A DNA stretch of 20,534 nucleotides from a virus: positions 1-20,534 of the IMG/VR virus record IMGVR_UViG_3300042868_001058; one strand, given 5' to 3'. The notes beneath the pieces were generated by a model that ran no database searches, had not been told where the DNA came from, and was given only the letters and a program-made list of their open reading frames with translations. Shown here one piece after another: positions 7,037-15,355 of this stretch. Within the stretch, counting starts at the first letter, position 1, and every line of letters starts with the position of its first letter. A program made the translations under genes and the position numbers.

Positions 7037-7738
7037 ATGTCAGCAGGTGGACAGACTGGCGGCAACGCCTACTCGCAAGCAGCCAACGCCCTGACTGGAG
7101 CTGGCACAGCCGCTCAGGGGGCGATCAACACGTTTGGTAACGTCCCGACCGTGGCAGCGGGCATGGGGACGTATCAGAACCCGTTTACGCAGCAAGTCAC
7201 GAACCGCGCTATCGCTGACGTGGGTCGCACCACTGCGATGCAGCAAGAGGCCAACAAGGCAGCGGCTGCCCGCGCAGGCGCGTTTGGTGGCTCTCGGCAG
7301 GGTCTGGTCGAGGCAGAAACCAATGCTGCATCGCAGCGCGCTATCGGTGATCTGTCGGCCAACTTGAATATGCAGGGCTTCAACACCGCCGCCCAGCTCG
7401 CACAGGGCGACATCGCCAATCGCATGACTGGCGCAAGCGGGATGCTCTCTGGCGCAGGCACTTTGCAAAATCTGGGAACTGGCGGCTTCAACATGGCGAA
7501 CACGCTGCAACAGCAGCAAGCGGCGCAGGGGCTTTTGCAGCAGCAAATGCAGCAACAGCTTCTGTCTGACGCGATGGGCCAGTTCTACGGCTTTGCGAAC
7601 TCGCCGCTGAACTACGTCAATCTGATGAACCAGTCGCTGTCCGGCTCGCCGCTTGCAAACGCGCGGACTGGTACGTCGCAGTATCGTCCCGGCGTCCTCG
7701 ACTACCTGAGCCTCGGCACTGGCCTGATGGCCCTCTAA
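7037..7738 (+). CDS. Gln/Ala-rich probable internal virion protein
   Basis: The product is 233 aa. The most telling part is residues 45-96, with TYQNPFTQQVTNRAIADVGR and, after a helical stretch, GAFGGSRQGLVEAETN. From memory, this NPF...GAFGGSR arrangement occurs in internal or ejection-type proteins of short-tailed phages. Residues 150-185 are very Gln rich (LQQQQAAQGLLQQQMQQQL). Start ATG 7037 lies 4 bases after the previous stop, with GGGAAG upstream. No catalytic motif is visible. It probably travels in the capsid or tail and enters with the DNA, but this is inferred from family style and neighbours. Confidence 0.68.
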   Translation: MSAGGQTGGNAYSQAANALTGAGTAAQGAINTFGNVPTVAAGMGTYQNPFTQQVTNRAIADVGRTTAMQQEANKAAAARAGAFGGSRQGLVEAETNAASQRAIGDLSANLNMQGFNTAAQLAQGDIANRMTGASGMLSGAGTLQNLGTGGFNMANTLQQQQAAQGLLQQQMQQQLLSDAMGQFYGFANSPLNYVNLMNQSLSGSPLANARTGTSQYRPGVLDYLSLGTGLMAL

Positions 7739-7750
7739 AGGAGACTTTCT

Positions 7751-10546
7751 ATGGCTCTCATTCCCCGGCGCAATCCGCTGACTTCCTTGCTGAACTTTGC
7801 GGCTGACCGGGACCGGGAAGCCAACAGCCTCGGCAGCGTCATTTCGCAAATCGCTGGCCCTGCCCTCGGGCAGATGGGCGTAAAGACTGAGGAGACTGCG
7901 CAGCCCGCAGTCATGCGCGGCCCTGTGCCTACGGCACAGCCCCTCGGCGCGATGACTGGCCCTGCGATGGCTCCCACTCCAGTCATGTCTGATGCGGAAC
8001 TGAAGGCCAACGTCTTTCCGGGCGAAAGCGGCGGTGACTACAACGCCCTGTACGGGTATGCTAACCGCCCCGGTCAGCCGTTTGAGGGCGTCAATCTGAC
8101 TGATATGACTGTCAACGAAGTCATCGACTTCACCGATCCTAGCGGCCCTTACGGTCAGTGGGTCAGATCAACACCGTCGTTCCAGAAAACTGACGCATAT
8201 AAACGCGGTCTTACCGCGACGCCAACTGGGGCGTTTCAGGTCGTCGGTACGACGCTGAAAGACGCCGTTAAAGGCTTGGGCCTGACTGGCGACGAGCCTT
8301 ACAACGAGGCTACTCAGGACGCTATTGGCCGCTGGATTTTCGAGAACCAAGGGCCGGAAGCGTGGGAGGCTTGGGGCAAGAGTGGCGGCGCTGTTTCTGG
8401 CGGAGCTGGTTCCTCGTCTCTAGGCGGCGGCGCTGGTGCCGACACTCTGGGCGGCAACAGCGTTGAGGCCATTCTTGCGCAGCTTTATCCGCAGATGTCA
8501 CCTGAAGACGAGAAGCGACAGCGCCGCAAAGACCTGTTTGCGGCTGCAAGTCAGGGCTTCTCGGCTCTGTCGCAGGGCCGCCCCGTCGATTTCAGCACCA
8601 TCCGCGCAAATCAAGAAAACCGCAAGCGCCAAGCAGTCTTGGACATGCGGGAGCGCGAGCGCGCCCGCGCCGCCGCCACTCTGGTTTACAGTCAGACTGG
8701 AGACTCGGCGCTTGCTACAGGCATCGCTACTGGGGCGATCAGCTACGGTGACGTGCTGACAGAGCGTCAAACGCGCCGCGCAAACGAGCTTGCCGACCAG
8801 CAGCGCATCCGCGACGCTGAGTCAGCAGAAGCAATCGCCGCAGCTATGAAGCGTACTGGCCTCTACAACGAGGAAGACATTGCTGCCGTCGCCGCTGGTA
8901 CGCTGTCGGCTGACCAGCTCGGAAGCGTGTACGAGCAAGGACGCCTCGCGGAAGAACTGCGCACAGAAGCCGAAACCAAAGCAGAAGTGGCAGCGCAGAA
9001 CGTCATCGACGCGCAGATGGTGCTTCAGTCAGCAACCCCCGGCTCCACAGAAGCACGGGCCGCAGAGCGCGCCATCGCTCTTGGCGGCGCTGAAAACGTC
9101 TACGACATCATCAAAGCCCGCACTCCTGCCGCTGCCGAAGGCTTTACTTTGAAACCCGGAGAAACGCGCTTTGGTCCCGGCGGCGAGCAGATCGCCGCTA
9201 TTCCTGCGCCGCCCGGTGGTGTCAATGAGGTTGCGGACATCGCCAAGGCCAACATGCTGTTCGAGGGCGGGGCTACTAACCCTGCCACGAATCAGCCATT
9301 CACGTCCGCGTCTGAGGCGTTGGCCGCTATCCAATTCTACAAACCAACCAACGCTGCGGCTGGCGGAGTCAGCCTGAACTACGACGCGGCAACGGGTAAC
9401 TTCAGCTTTACCAACGCTGGCGGCGCGGCGCAGGGTGGCGCTCCGACCGCAGGCGGAGGCATCGTTGACGTAGCCAAGCCGGAAGCCGGAACCGCGACTG
9501 TGGTGCAGGATGGTGCGCTGACTGCGGTTCCTGTGCAGGGAGCTATCGCTCCGCAACAGGCGCAAGTTGACTTGGATACTGCAAAGCAAGCCTTGGCTGA
9601 ACGGACTGCGGCAGCGGCTCCTGAACTGGAGATTAAACAACTCGAAGCCCAAGTGTTGCGCGCCGAGGCTGCGGTTCTGCAAGCCAATCAGGCCATCGAC
9701 ATGGCGACCAAAGAAGCCAGCCTCGCTAATATCGAAGCTGACGTGCAGCGGAAGCAAGCTGAAATCGCCACTTTAGAAGCCGACGCCGCAAAGCAGCAGA
9801 CCGCTGAGTACACCAACGCTACTCGCGCCTTTACGGTCTTCGAGAACGCTGCGCAGGACGTACTGCGCGATGCGGAAAATGCGTGGACGACTGGAACCTA
9901 CGGCAACATTGCTATGGCGCTTCTAGGGGACAATTTTGCGACGCGGCGCAGCAGCTTCCTTGAAGCCGCAAAGCAGATGGGGTCGCAGTCTATGCTGACG
10001 GCGTTGGCAGAAGCTAAAGCGGCTGGAGTCACCCTGACTCCTGTGTCAAACCTTGACGTTGGTGCGCTCGGCGCGTCGCAGTCCCGTCTGTCGAACCCTG
10101 AGAAACTGACTGGAGAAGATATCCGTAAAGAAGTCGTTTTCCAGCTAAACTTCGCCAAAGACGCTCTGTTTGGCCCGAAAGACCTGACTCGCGTAGACGA
10201 GTTTGGTCAGCCATACAAAACCACCGCAGACACGCTTGGTTTGACTGAAGACACGTTTACGCGGCACTGGAAAGAAATTCCGCCTGCTGTCGCTGAAGCG
10301 TGGCGCAATGGCGAACTAGACGCGCTGCCGACTGACGATCCTCTGTACGCAGAAGCCGCCGACACTCTGAACCAGCACATCAACAACTGGCAGACCTATC
10401 AGGGCGACCTTGACCGGGCTACCGTTGGTGTGTTGCCGACGCCGCCTGAAGGTATTGCGGCAGACGATTGGCCTGACATCTGGCTTGAACTGTCGGTCGC
10501 GGAGCGCGCAGCGTACCGCAAAAAGGCAAAGGAAGGGAACCAATAA
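7751..10546 (+). CDS. Large internal virion protein with lysozyme/transglycosylase-like domain
   Basis: The product is 931 aa. AAAGGAG lies 8 bases before ATG 7751. Residues 85-210 resemble a phage structural muramidase: GESGGDYNALYGYAN carries the probable catalytic Glu92, followed by TPTGAFQVVGTTLKDA and ATQDAIGRWIFENQGPEAW. It would open the peptidoglycan while DNA enters. Residues 210-260 are Gly/Ser rich linker, 260-600 are helical with Ala/Glu-rich stretches, and 600-690 form a strong coiled coil (IKQLEAQVLRAEAAVLQAN). The C-terminal 150 residues are mixed. Length and layout resemble T7 gp16-type ejection proteins without implying homology. Its stop overlaps the next start as TAATG. Confidence 0.8.
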   Translation: MALIPRRNPLTSLLNFAADRDREANSLGSVISQIAGPALGQMGVKTEETAQPAVMRGPVPTAQPLGAMTGPAMAPTPVMSDAELKANVFPGESGGDYNALYGYANRPGQPFEGVNLTDMTVNEVIDFTDPSGPYGQWVRSTPSFQKTDAYKRGLTATPTGAFQVVGTTLKDAVKGLGLTGDEPYNEATQDAIGRWIFENQGPEAWEAWGKSGGAVSGGAGSSSLGGGAGADTLGGNSVEAILAQLYPQMSPEDEKRQRRKDLFAAASQGFSALSQGRPVDFSTIRANQENRKRQAVLDMRERERARAAATLVYSQTGDSALATGIATGAISYGDVLTERQTRRANELADQQRIRDAESAEAIAAAMKRTGLYNEEDIAAVAAGTLSADQLGSVYEQGRLAEELRTEAETKAEVAAQNVIDAQMVLQSATPGSTEARAAERAIALGGAENVYDIIKARTPAAAEGFTLKPGETRFGPGGEQIAAIPAPPGGVNEVADIAKANMLFEGGATNPATNQPFTSASEALAAIQFYKPTNAAAGGVSLNYDAATGNFSFTNAGGAAQGGAPTAGGGIVDVAKPEAGTATVVQDGALTAVPVQGAIAPQQAQVDLDTAKQALAERTAAAAPELEIKQLEAQVLRAEAAVLQANQAIDMATKEASLANIEADVQRKQAEIATLEADAAKQQTAEYTNATRAFTVFENAAQDVLRDAENAWTTGTYGNIAMALLGDNFATRRSSFLEAAKQMGSQSMLTALAEAKAAGVTLTPVSNLDVGALGASQSRLSNPEKLTGEDIRKEVVFQLNFAKDALFGPKDLTRVDEFGQPYKTTADTLGLTEDTFTRHWKEIPPAVAEAWRNGELDALPTDDPLYAEAADTLNQHINNWQTYQGDLDRATVGVLPTPPEGIAADDWPDIWLELSVAERAAYRKKAKEGNQ

Positions 10547-12660
10547 TGGCTGACATCGACCTCGACGCCGCCCTTGCTCGCGCGCAGGCTGCTGCCAAGT
10601 CAAAAAAGCGCGACCTCACGACGACGCGAGGCGTCCCTGCCGAAGCAGAAAACGTAAACCGTTTTGTCATGGCAGAGCGCGCCGCCAACCGGGCCGCAGG
10701 CATCCAAGCCGGAACTGAGCGTGAACTTGGGCCTCTTGATCTAGCTTACAATGCTCTGCCCATGACTGCCATGTTTGGGGCTGACCCGCGTATGCGGGCT
10801 GCGGCAGGCGAATCCATGTTCATGGGTGCCACTAGCCCAGCTATGGCAGGGATCGACACGCTAATCGGCTACCTGACTGGAGACGGGAAGTCGTTTGGGG
10901 AAAACCTTGAGCAGCGCCAAGCCGAAGGGCGGGCGCGCAAAGCCTACGCGCCGTATACCTCGACCGCTGTCGAGATGGGGACTGCCGTTCCTGTCGGCGG
11001 TTTGGCGGCAAAGGGCTTACAAACTGGCTTGGCACAGGTGTTGCCGCGCTTTGCGACCAGCCCTGTTGGCGGCGCTACTGTACAGGCAGCGACTGGAGCA
11101 GCAGAAGGTGCTGGCTACAGCGCCGCGACTGGCGAAGGCGATCCGACGACCGCTGCGCTAATCGGCGGCGGCATTGGCGGTATCCTAGGTGGTCTGCTGC
11201 CCGCAACTGGCGAAGTAGCGACCGACGCAGCAAAGCGCGAAGCGGCTGAGCGCCTGTTTAATCCTCTGACTGCTGTGACTGGACGCGGCGCAGATCGGCC
11301 TATTGACATATTTGACGTGCTTGCTCGCCGCCAAGAGCTTGGGCCTCAAACCACTATCATGGACCTTGATCCTGCTTTCCGTGGTTCCGCTGAAGGCGCA
11401 ATCAATCCGCGCACTGTCGAGGCTGCGGGACCGTTGTTCACTGCCGCAGGCAGCCGCCCTCGTCCTGTTGACGACATTCTTATGGACGACTTGGACGCCG
11501 CTATTGGACCGTCTTACGGCAAAGTTGCTCGCCAAGAAGACCGCGCCGCTATCATCGGAGGAGCGCGGCAAAAGTACGACGAGGCGCTGACTGAAATGCG
11601 CGACGAGGGCTTTGAAGTAGACCACCAAGCCCTGCGGGACACCATTGAGTCAGCCTTCACGCGGCAGGGCGTCACCACGTCCTCCTTCGCTGCTGCGCGT
11701 GACCGTATGCTGAACGAACTCGACGGCATCACAGGGTATCGCCCGCCAAAATACAACAAGAAGGGCGAACTTATCGACGAAGGCGACCCCGGCAGGCCGC
11801 TGACTGTAGACGAGGCGCTGGCGCTGAAGAAGGAATTTGACTTCCTGATTGCGGAGCGCGACCCATCTAAGTCCGTGCCGCGCGAGGTGCGGGCAGTTAT
11901 CATCGACACCAAGAACGCTCTGAACGACGAACTCAAGTCAAATCCGAAATTCGCAGAAGCGGCGAAAATCTACGCTGACGAATTTGACGTGCAGAACGCA
12001 GAGCAGTTTGCCTCTGAAGTCTTCAAAGGCAACTACAGTGCTGATGACTTCGCCAAGCTGTATGGCAAAATGTCTGACTTGGAGAAGCAAGCCGTTGCCC
12101 GCGCTGCGCGCGACGAAATCCAAGTTAGGTTTATTGAAAAACCGGGCGGCACGGAGCGATTCTCTCGCCGCGTCGGCCCAACGCAAGATGCCGCTTTCAC
12201 GCAAAAGCTGGACACGATCTTCGGCACGAAGGCGGTAGATAAGCTGTACGAGGCAGCGATGCGCGCCAAAGCCTTTGGTGGCACGTCTGCAACGCTGGAT
12301 CAGCTTGCAGGCCAGTCAATGAAGCAGACCGCTGAAGGCGTCGGCGGCGGGCGAGAACTCGGCAACATTGCCGACATCATCACAGTGGCCCAGCAGGTAG
12401 CGCAAGGCAGAGGCACGTCAGGCGCGACGGCTGGTGCTGTGCGCCGCCTGTTCCTCGAAAGCAAGAAGGCATCCAACGCTCAAGTGCAGCGCGAGATGCT
12501 CAACTATCTTGGTCAGCAAGGCCAGTCAGCAGACGAGGCGCTGATGGAGATGATGTCCTACCTCTATGGCGGCAAACCACCGCGTATCGGCATGGGAACG
12601 GGAGCTGGTATCGGCGGCGCGCTTGCTACAGGATTTGCTGCGGGCGAAGGCCCGCAGTAA
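10546..12660 (+). CDS. Gly/Ala-rich probable ejection (internal virion) protein
   Basis: The product is 704 aa, starting in a TAATG overlap at 10544-10548 with GGAAGG just upstream. Residues 140-222 are small-residue-rich and hydrophobic (TAALIGGGIGGILGGLLPAT), and the C terminus repeats this style (GTGAGIGGALATGFAAG). Such stretches could insert in a membrane. The middle, about 315-540, is charged and helical with LTVDEALALKKEFDFLIAER and ADDFAKLYGKMSDLEKQAVA. No enzyme motif is found. Being last of the structural unit and after a muralytic virion protein, it is likely ejected to form part of a channel, as P22 gp16 or T7 gp15/gp16 do by function. That role is inferred. Confidence 0.7.
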   Translation: MADIDLDAALARAQAAAKSKKRDLTTTRGVPAEAENVNRFVMAERAANRAAGIQAGTERELGPLDLAYNALPMTAMFGADPRMRAAAGESMFMGATSPAMAGIDTLIGYLTGDGKSFGENLEQRQAEGRARKAYAPYTSTAVEMGTAVPVGGLAAKGLQTGLAQVLPRFATSPVGGATVQAATGAAEGAGYSAATGEGDPTTAALIGGGIGGILGGLLPATGEVATDAAKREAAERLFNPLTAVTGRGADRPIDIFDVLARRQELGPQTTIMDLDPAFRGSAEGAINPRTVEAAGPLFTAAGSRPRPVDDILMDDLDAAIGPSYGKVARQEDRAAIIGGARQKYDEALTEMRDEGFEVDHQALRDTIESAFTRQGVTTSSFAAARDRMLNELDGITGYRPPKYNKKGELIDEGDPGRPLTVDEALALKKEFDFLIAERDPSKSVPREVRAVIIDTKNALNDELKSNPKFAEAAKIYADEFDVQNAEQFASEVFKGNYSADDFAKLYGKMSDLEKQAVARAARDEIQVRFIEKPGGTERFSRRVGPTQDAAFTQKLDTIFGTKAVDKLYEAAMRAKAFGGTSATLDQLAGQSMKQTAEGVGGGRELGNIADIITVAQQVAQGRGTSGATAGAVRRLFLESKKASNAQVQREMLNYLGQQGQSADEALMEMMSYLYGGKPPRIGMGTGAGIGGALATGFAAGEGPQ
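12635..12660. terminator. Hairpin at the convergent junction, possible bidirectional terminator
   Basis: CTGCGGGC at 12638-12645 pairs perfectly with GCCCGCAG at 12650-12657, around the loop GAAG. In + strand RNA the stem extends by a G-U pair and two U-A pairs to include the stop codon (12635-12660). No T-run follows on either strand, so it is not a canonical intrinsic terminator. Its placement exactly where two transcription units meet makes a termination or RNA-protection role plausible. Confidence 0.45.
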
Positions 12661-14733
12661 TCAGGAAGCGAAGCGCCTGACATGGAAGAACCGCACAAGG
12701 GGAAGCCCGCTGCGGTTCGATCCTGTCTCAATTGTGATATTGTAACCACCATCTGTATTCCGCCCATTCGGCGGGAAGATGTTGGCGTAGAAGGCACTCA
12801 GATCGACAGCGTTTGAGCGCAGCGCCATTTGGCGGTCATAGAGGCCAGTGCCTGCCAGCTTCTCTTTCAGGTGGTCGTGGACAGTGCGCGCAGACCATGA
12901 GCCTGTGCCAAGGTCCGCAACAGCGTCAAAGAGCGGCTTGTAGGTCATTTCCATACGCAGGGCCACGACAGCCTCGTCTTCGCCCTCTGGCACGATCCTG
13001 ACGCCCGGTAGAAGCACTGGCGCTGTGATGGTGTAGCCTTGGTTGCTGACGCCTAGCGTCTCAGTCACGATGTCGAAGGTGAACACCTTGTCGTCGTCGA
13101 TAGAGCGGGCCATGAGGATGCGCAGTTCGAGCTGGTCCGTCTCTTGGTTCCGAGTCAGCGTCAGCAGCGTGTCTGGTTCAGCCTGAATGTTGCTGGAGCC
13201 ACGGGGCTGGTTCCCGTTTTTCGTGTTGTGGTGGATGATGACAATGGCGGCTTTAATCTCCGCGTCTCTAATCTTGGCGATGATGTCGAAGACTGCCGAC
13301 GTGTCCTCGACGCTATTCTGATCGCCACCCGGCATTGCCTTAGTCAGCGTGTCGATGACGATCACGCCCAGTGATTTCTCGCCTTGTTTCTGCCACCACA
13401 CCTCTGTCGCTTTGATCTGCTCGACCAGATTGATCCGCGAAGTCTCGTCCAGCAGGTTGAGGCTTTCCTCGACTGTGAAGAACGGGAAGTTATTGTGGTC
13501 TGTGTAAAGGTCGCCCGCAGGGTCGTGATACTTCCGCCATGCCACAAGGCGCTTTTTTATCGCAGTCTGGCTTTCAAGGGCGAAGTAGAGGACAGGGCGG
13601 CGCTCAGTGACAGTCAGGTTGTCGTCGAAATTTAGCCCAGCAGCGATGTGCATAGCCAAAGTCTGACTGACCAACGTCTTTCCGGCTTTCGGATCGGCGG
13701 AAATCAGAGTGACTTCGCTGGCGTGGTAGATCGGGTGCATGATAAATTCCTCAGTCAGAACGTCCAGCTTCTCGAAGCCGAAGTAGCCGCGCTTGTTGGC
13801 GAAGGGGAAGTCATCGCCGTAGGCGTCGGCGCGCACGATGGGAAGCTGCGACATTTCATTGCGAACAGCCGGGAACATCGCCGCAGCCATCTGCTTGATC
13901 GTGTCTGTCGCTGCCTCACGCAGTTCTTCCGTCTTGGCGGCGACATTGTATTTGGCGTGGCCGCTGCTGACGATCCGAGTCAGTTCGCCGCCCTTGTCGG
14001 CCATGATGGGCTGCCAACGGTCGTGGCGCGGGTGCTGCGGGTTGGCGGCGACCGATGCCTGCATCAACTCCATCACGGCGGCTTGGACGCGAACCAGCGG
14101 CTCTCCCCCGGCAGACAGCTTGGCCGCGATCTGGGTCAGGCTGTCGTGGAAGTCATCACCAGTCAGGACGTTCTGGCGCAGCACGTCCAGCGTCGTCGCT
14201 GACTGCGCGGCTCTGGCGGCTTTCAGGCTCTCGACCAGTGCGGCAGGCGCAGTTGCCAGCCCCTCGCGCTCAATCGTGTAGCCCGGCGACGGCGGCAGAA
14301 CGATGTAGCCGCCCTCGCCTTTGACTTCGACGCCCTTCGACGGCTTGCAGTTCGGAAACTCCTTGGCGCGGAACAGGTAGTGCCGCCCGCCATTCCGCGT
14401 GGCGTGGACGCGGGTTTGCGGCAAGAGGCCAGCCCGTTCCAGATCGGCCACATACGCCTTCGCAGCAGCGCCTGCGTCACCTTCCTTGTAGGTGTCCGCG
14501 TCGATAGCGAACAGCCCTGCCTCTGCGCCCATGCGGCCACCAATGCCGTGCAGGCGATTGCCCGCAGCCTTGAACATGGCCGTGATAGCGTCAGGGTCAG
14601 TGCTGGCGTCATAGAAGCCGTTTTCCGTCAACGGGCGCTTGTCTTCGCCTGTCGGGAACACCGGGACGCCAGCCTCGGCCCACTCAATTGCTGCCTCAAT
14701 AAGATCAGCGACAACAGACTTCTGCATGTTCAT
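12661..14733 (-). CDS. Bifunctional primase-polymerase fused to RepA-like helicase
   Basis: The product is 690 aa. Residues 10-165 look like a prim-pol domain: WAEAGVPVFPTGEDKRPLT, then GLFAIDAD with metal-binding Asp78 and Asp80, GGRHYLFRA with His118, and VEVKGEGGYIVLPPSPGY with acidic Glu136. Residues 320-550 are a RecA-fold ATPase of the RepA/AAA_25 kind: Walker A SADPKAGKT (345-353, Ala in place of the first Gly), YFALES with Glu387, Walker B VIVID ending at Asp461, and IIHHNTK at 499-505. The C-terminal 80 residues may be a winged helix. It should prime and unwind phage DNA. It starts by ATGA overlap with the resolvase gene. Confidence 0.88.
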   Translation of the reverse strand: MNMQKSVVADLIEAAIEWAEAGVPVFPTGEDKRPLTENGFYDASTDPDAITAMFKAAGNRLHGIGGRMGAEAGLFAIDADTYKEGDAGAAAKAYVADLERAGLLPQTRVHATRNGGRHYLFRAKEFPNCKPSKGVEVKGEGGYIVLPPSPGYTIEREGLATAPAALVESLKAARAAQSATTLDVLRQNVLTGDDFHDSLTQIAAKLSAGGEPLVRVQAAVMELMQASVAANPQHPRHDRWQPIMADKGGELTRIVSSGHAKYNVAAKTEELREAATDTIKQMAAAMFPAVRNEMSQLPIVRADAYGDDFPFANKRGYFGFEKLDVLTEEFIMHPIYHASEVTLISADPKAGKTLVSQTLAMHIAAGLNFDDNLTVTERRPVLYFALESQTAIKKRLVAWRKYHDPAGDLYTDHNNFPFFTVEESLNLLDETSRINLVEQIKATEVWWQKQGEKSLGVIVIDTLTKAMPGGDQNSVEDTSAVFDIIAKIRDAEIKAAIVIIHHNTKNGNQPRGSSNIQAEPDTLLTLTRNQETDQLELRILMARSIDDDKVFTFDIVTETLGVSNQGYTITAPVLLPGVRIVPEGEDEAVVALRMEMTYKPLFDAVADLGTGSWSARTVHDHLKEKLAGTGLYDRQMALRSNAVDLSAFYANIFPPNGRNTDGGYNITIETGSNRSGLPLVRFFHVRRFAS

Positions 14734-15254
14734 GCCTTGGACCCAATTTCATCCCAGTAGCGGGCGATCAGCAGGGACTCTGCGCGATTGTGATCCTTCT
14801 TGCGCGTGAACAAGTCAGCGCGATCCGGCCACAGCTCCAGCGCCCGCAGACGCGCAGGCTCCTTGGGGTTTTGCAGAGTGACTTGGATTTTCATAGCGGG
14901 CTTCCAGACGCTAGGCGGCACGATGCGGCACTGCATCCGCAGACCGTGGCAGATGCCCTCAGTCAGAAACATCGACCCGACGAAGGGGATTCCCGCGCTC
15001 AGGCTCTCGTTAGGGCGGATGGTGACGCGCTCAATCACCACCATAGGCGTGTAGCCCAGCGCCGCCGCCTCGGCTTTCAGACCGCGCAGGATATTCGTAA
15101 TCAGCGCGGCTTGGTTCACCCAAGAGGCAGTCTTGCGGCCAGCCTTCACAAGCTGGACAGCGACTTCCTCGTCGCTGAAAGTATTGAGGGGTTCGCCCTC
15201 GACCAAGACGCCAATAGTCAGCGGCGATCCGGGGTCAATTCCGATGGTAAACAT
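14730..15254 (-). CDS. RuvC-like Holliday junction resolvase/RNase H-fold nuclease
   Basis: The product is 174 aa, close to the usual RuvC length. FTIGIDPGS gives Asp7, MVVIERV gives Glu75, and KKDHNRAESLLIARYW gives Asp154 and Glu159. These match the four acidic positions of the RuvC fold, with Glu at a place normally held by Asp. It probably cuts four-way or branched replication intermediates before packaging. AAGGAG lies 9-10 bases upstream of ATG 15254. The stop overlaps the primase-helicase start (ATGA), and the polymerase gene lies upstream, so it sits in a replication operon. Confidence 0.82.
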   Translation of the reverse strand: MFTIGIDPGSPLTIGVLVEGEPLNTFSDEEVAVQLVKAGRKTASWVNQAALITNILRGLKAEAAALGYTPMVVIERVTIRPNESLSAGIPFVGSMFLTEGICHGLRMQCRIVPPSVWKPAMKIQVTLQNPKEPARLRALELWPDRADLFTRKKDHNRAESLLIARYWDEIGSKA

Positions 15255-15355
15255 GGTCAGGTTCTCCTTAGCAGACGCTCAGTTTGTCAGTTCTTAGTGT
15301 GTCTGTGAAGCCACGGAATATGGTGTGGTCAGCACCCCGGCTACACAAGCTGTAG
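15255..15355 (-). promoter_or_regulatory. Leader of the resolvase/primase unit with repeated ACTGACA-type elements
   Basis: This 101-base gap carries no gene. On the - strand it holds ACTGACAAAC (15291-15282) and ACAGACACAC (15306-15297), each one change from the ACTGACACAC seen in two other - strand leaders. It then has the ribosome site AAGGAG. A short inverted repeat CTACA/TGTAG lies near 15340-15355. No convincing -35/-10 pair is visible. A regulatory role is inferred from the recurrence only. Confidence 0.35.

Noticed and set aside
7040-7849. - strand open frame of 269 codons, and similar ones at 6065-6838 and 9029-9757
   Set aside because: They are antisense to probable virion genes with recognisable motifs. 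They are low-complexity Arg/His/Leu-rich products.
13648-14202. + strand open frame of 184 codons
   Set aside because: It is antisense to the primase-helicase with its conserved prim-pol and ATPase motifs. No domain or start signal is seen.
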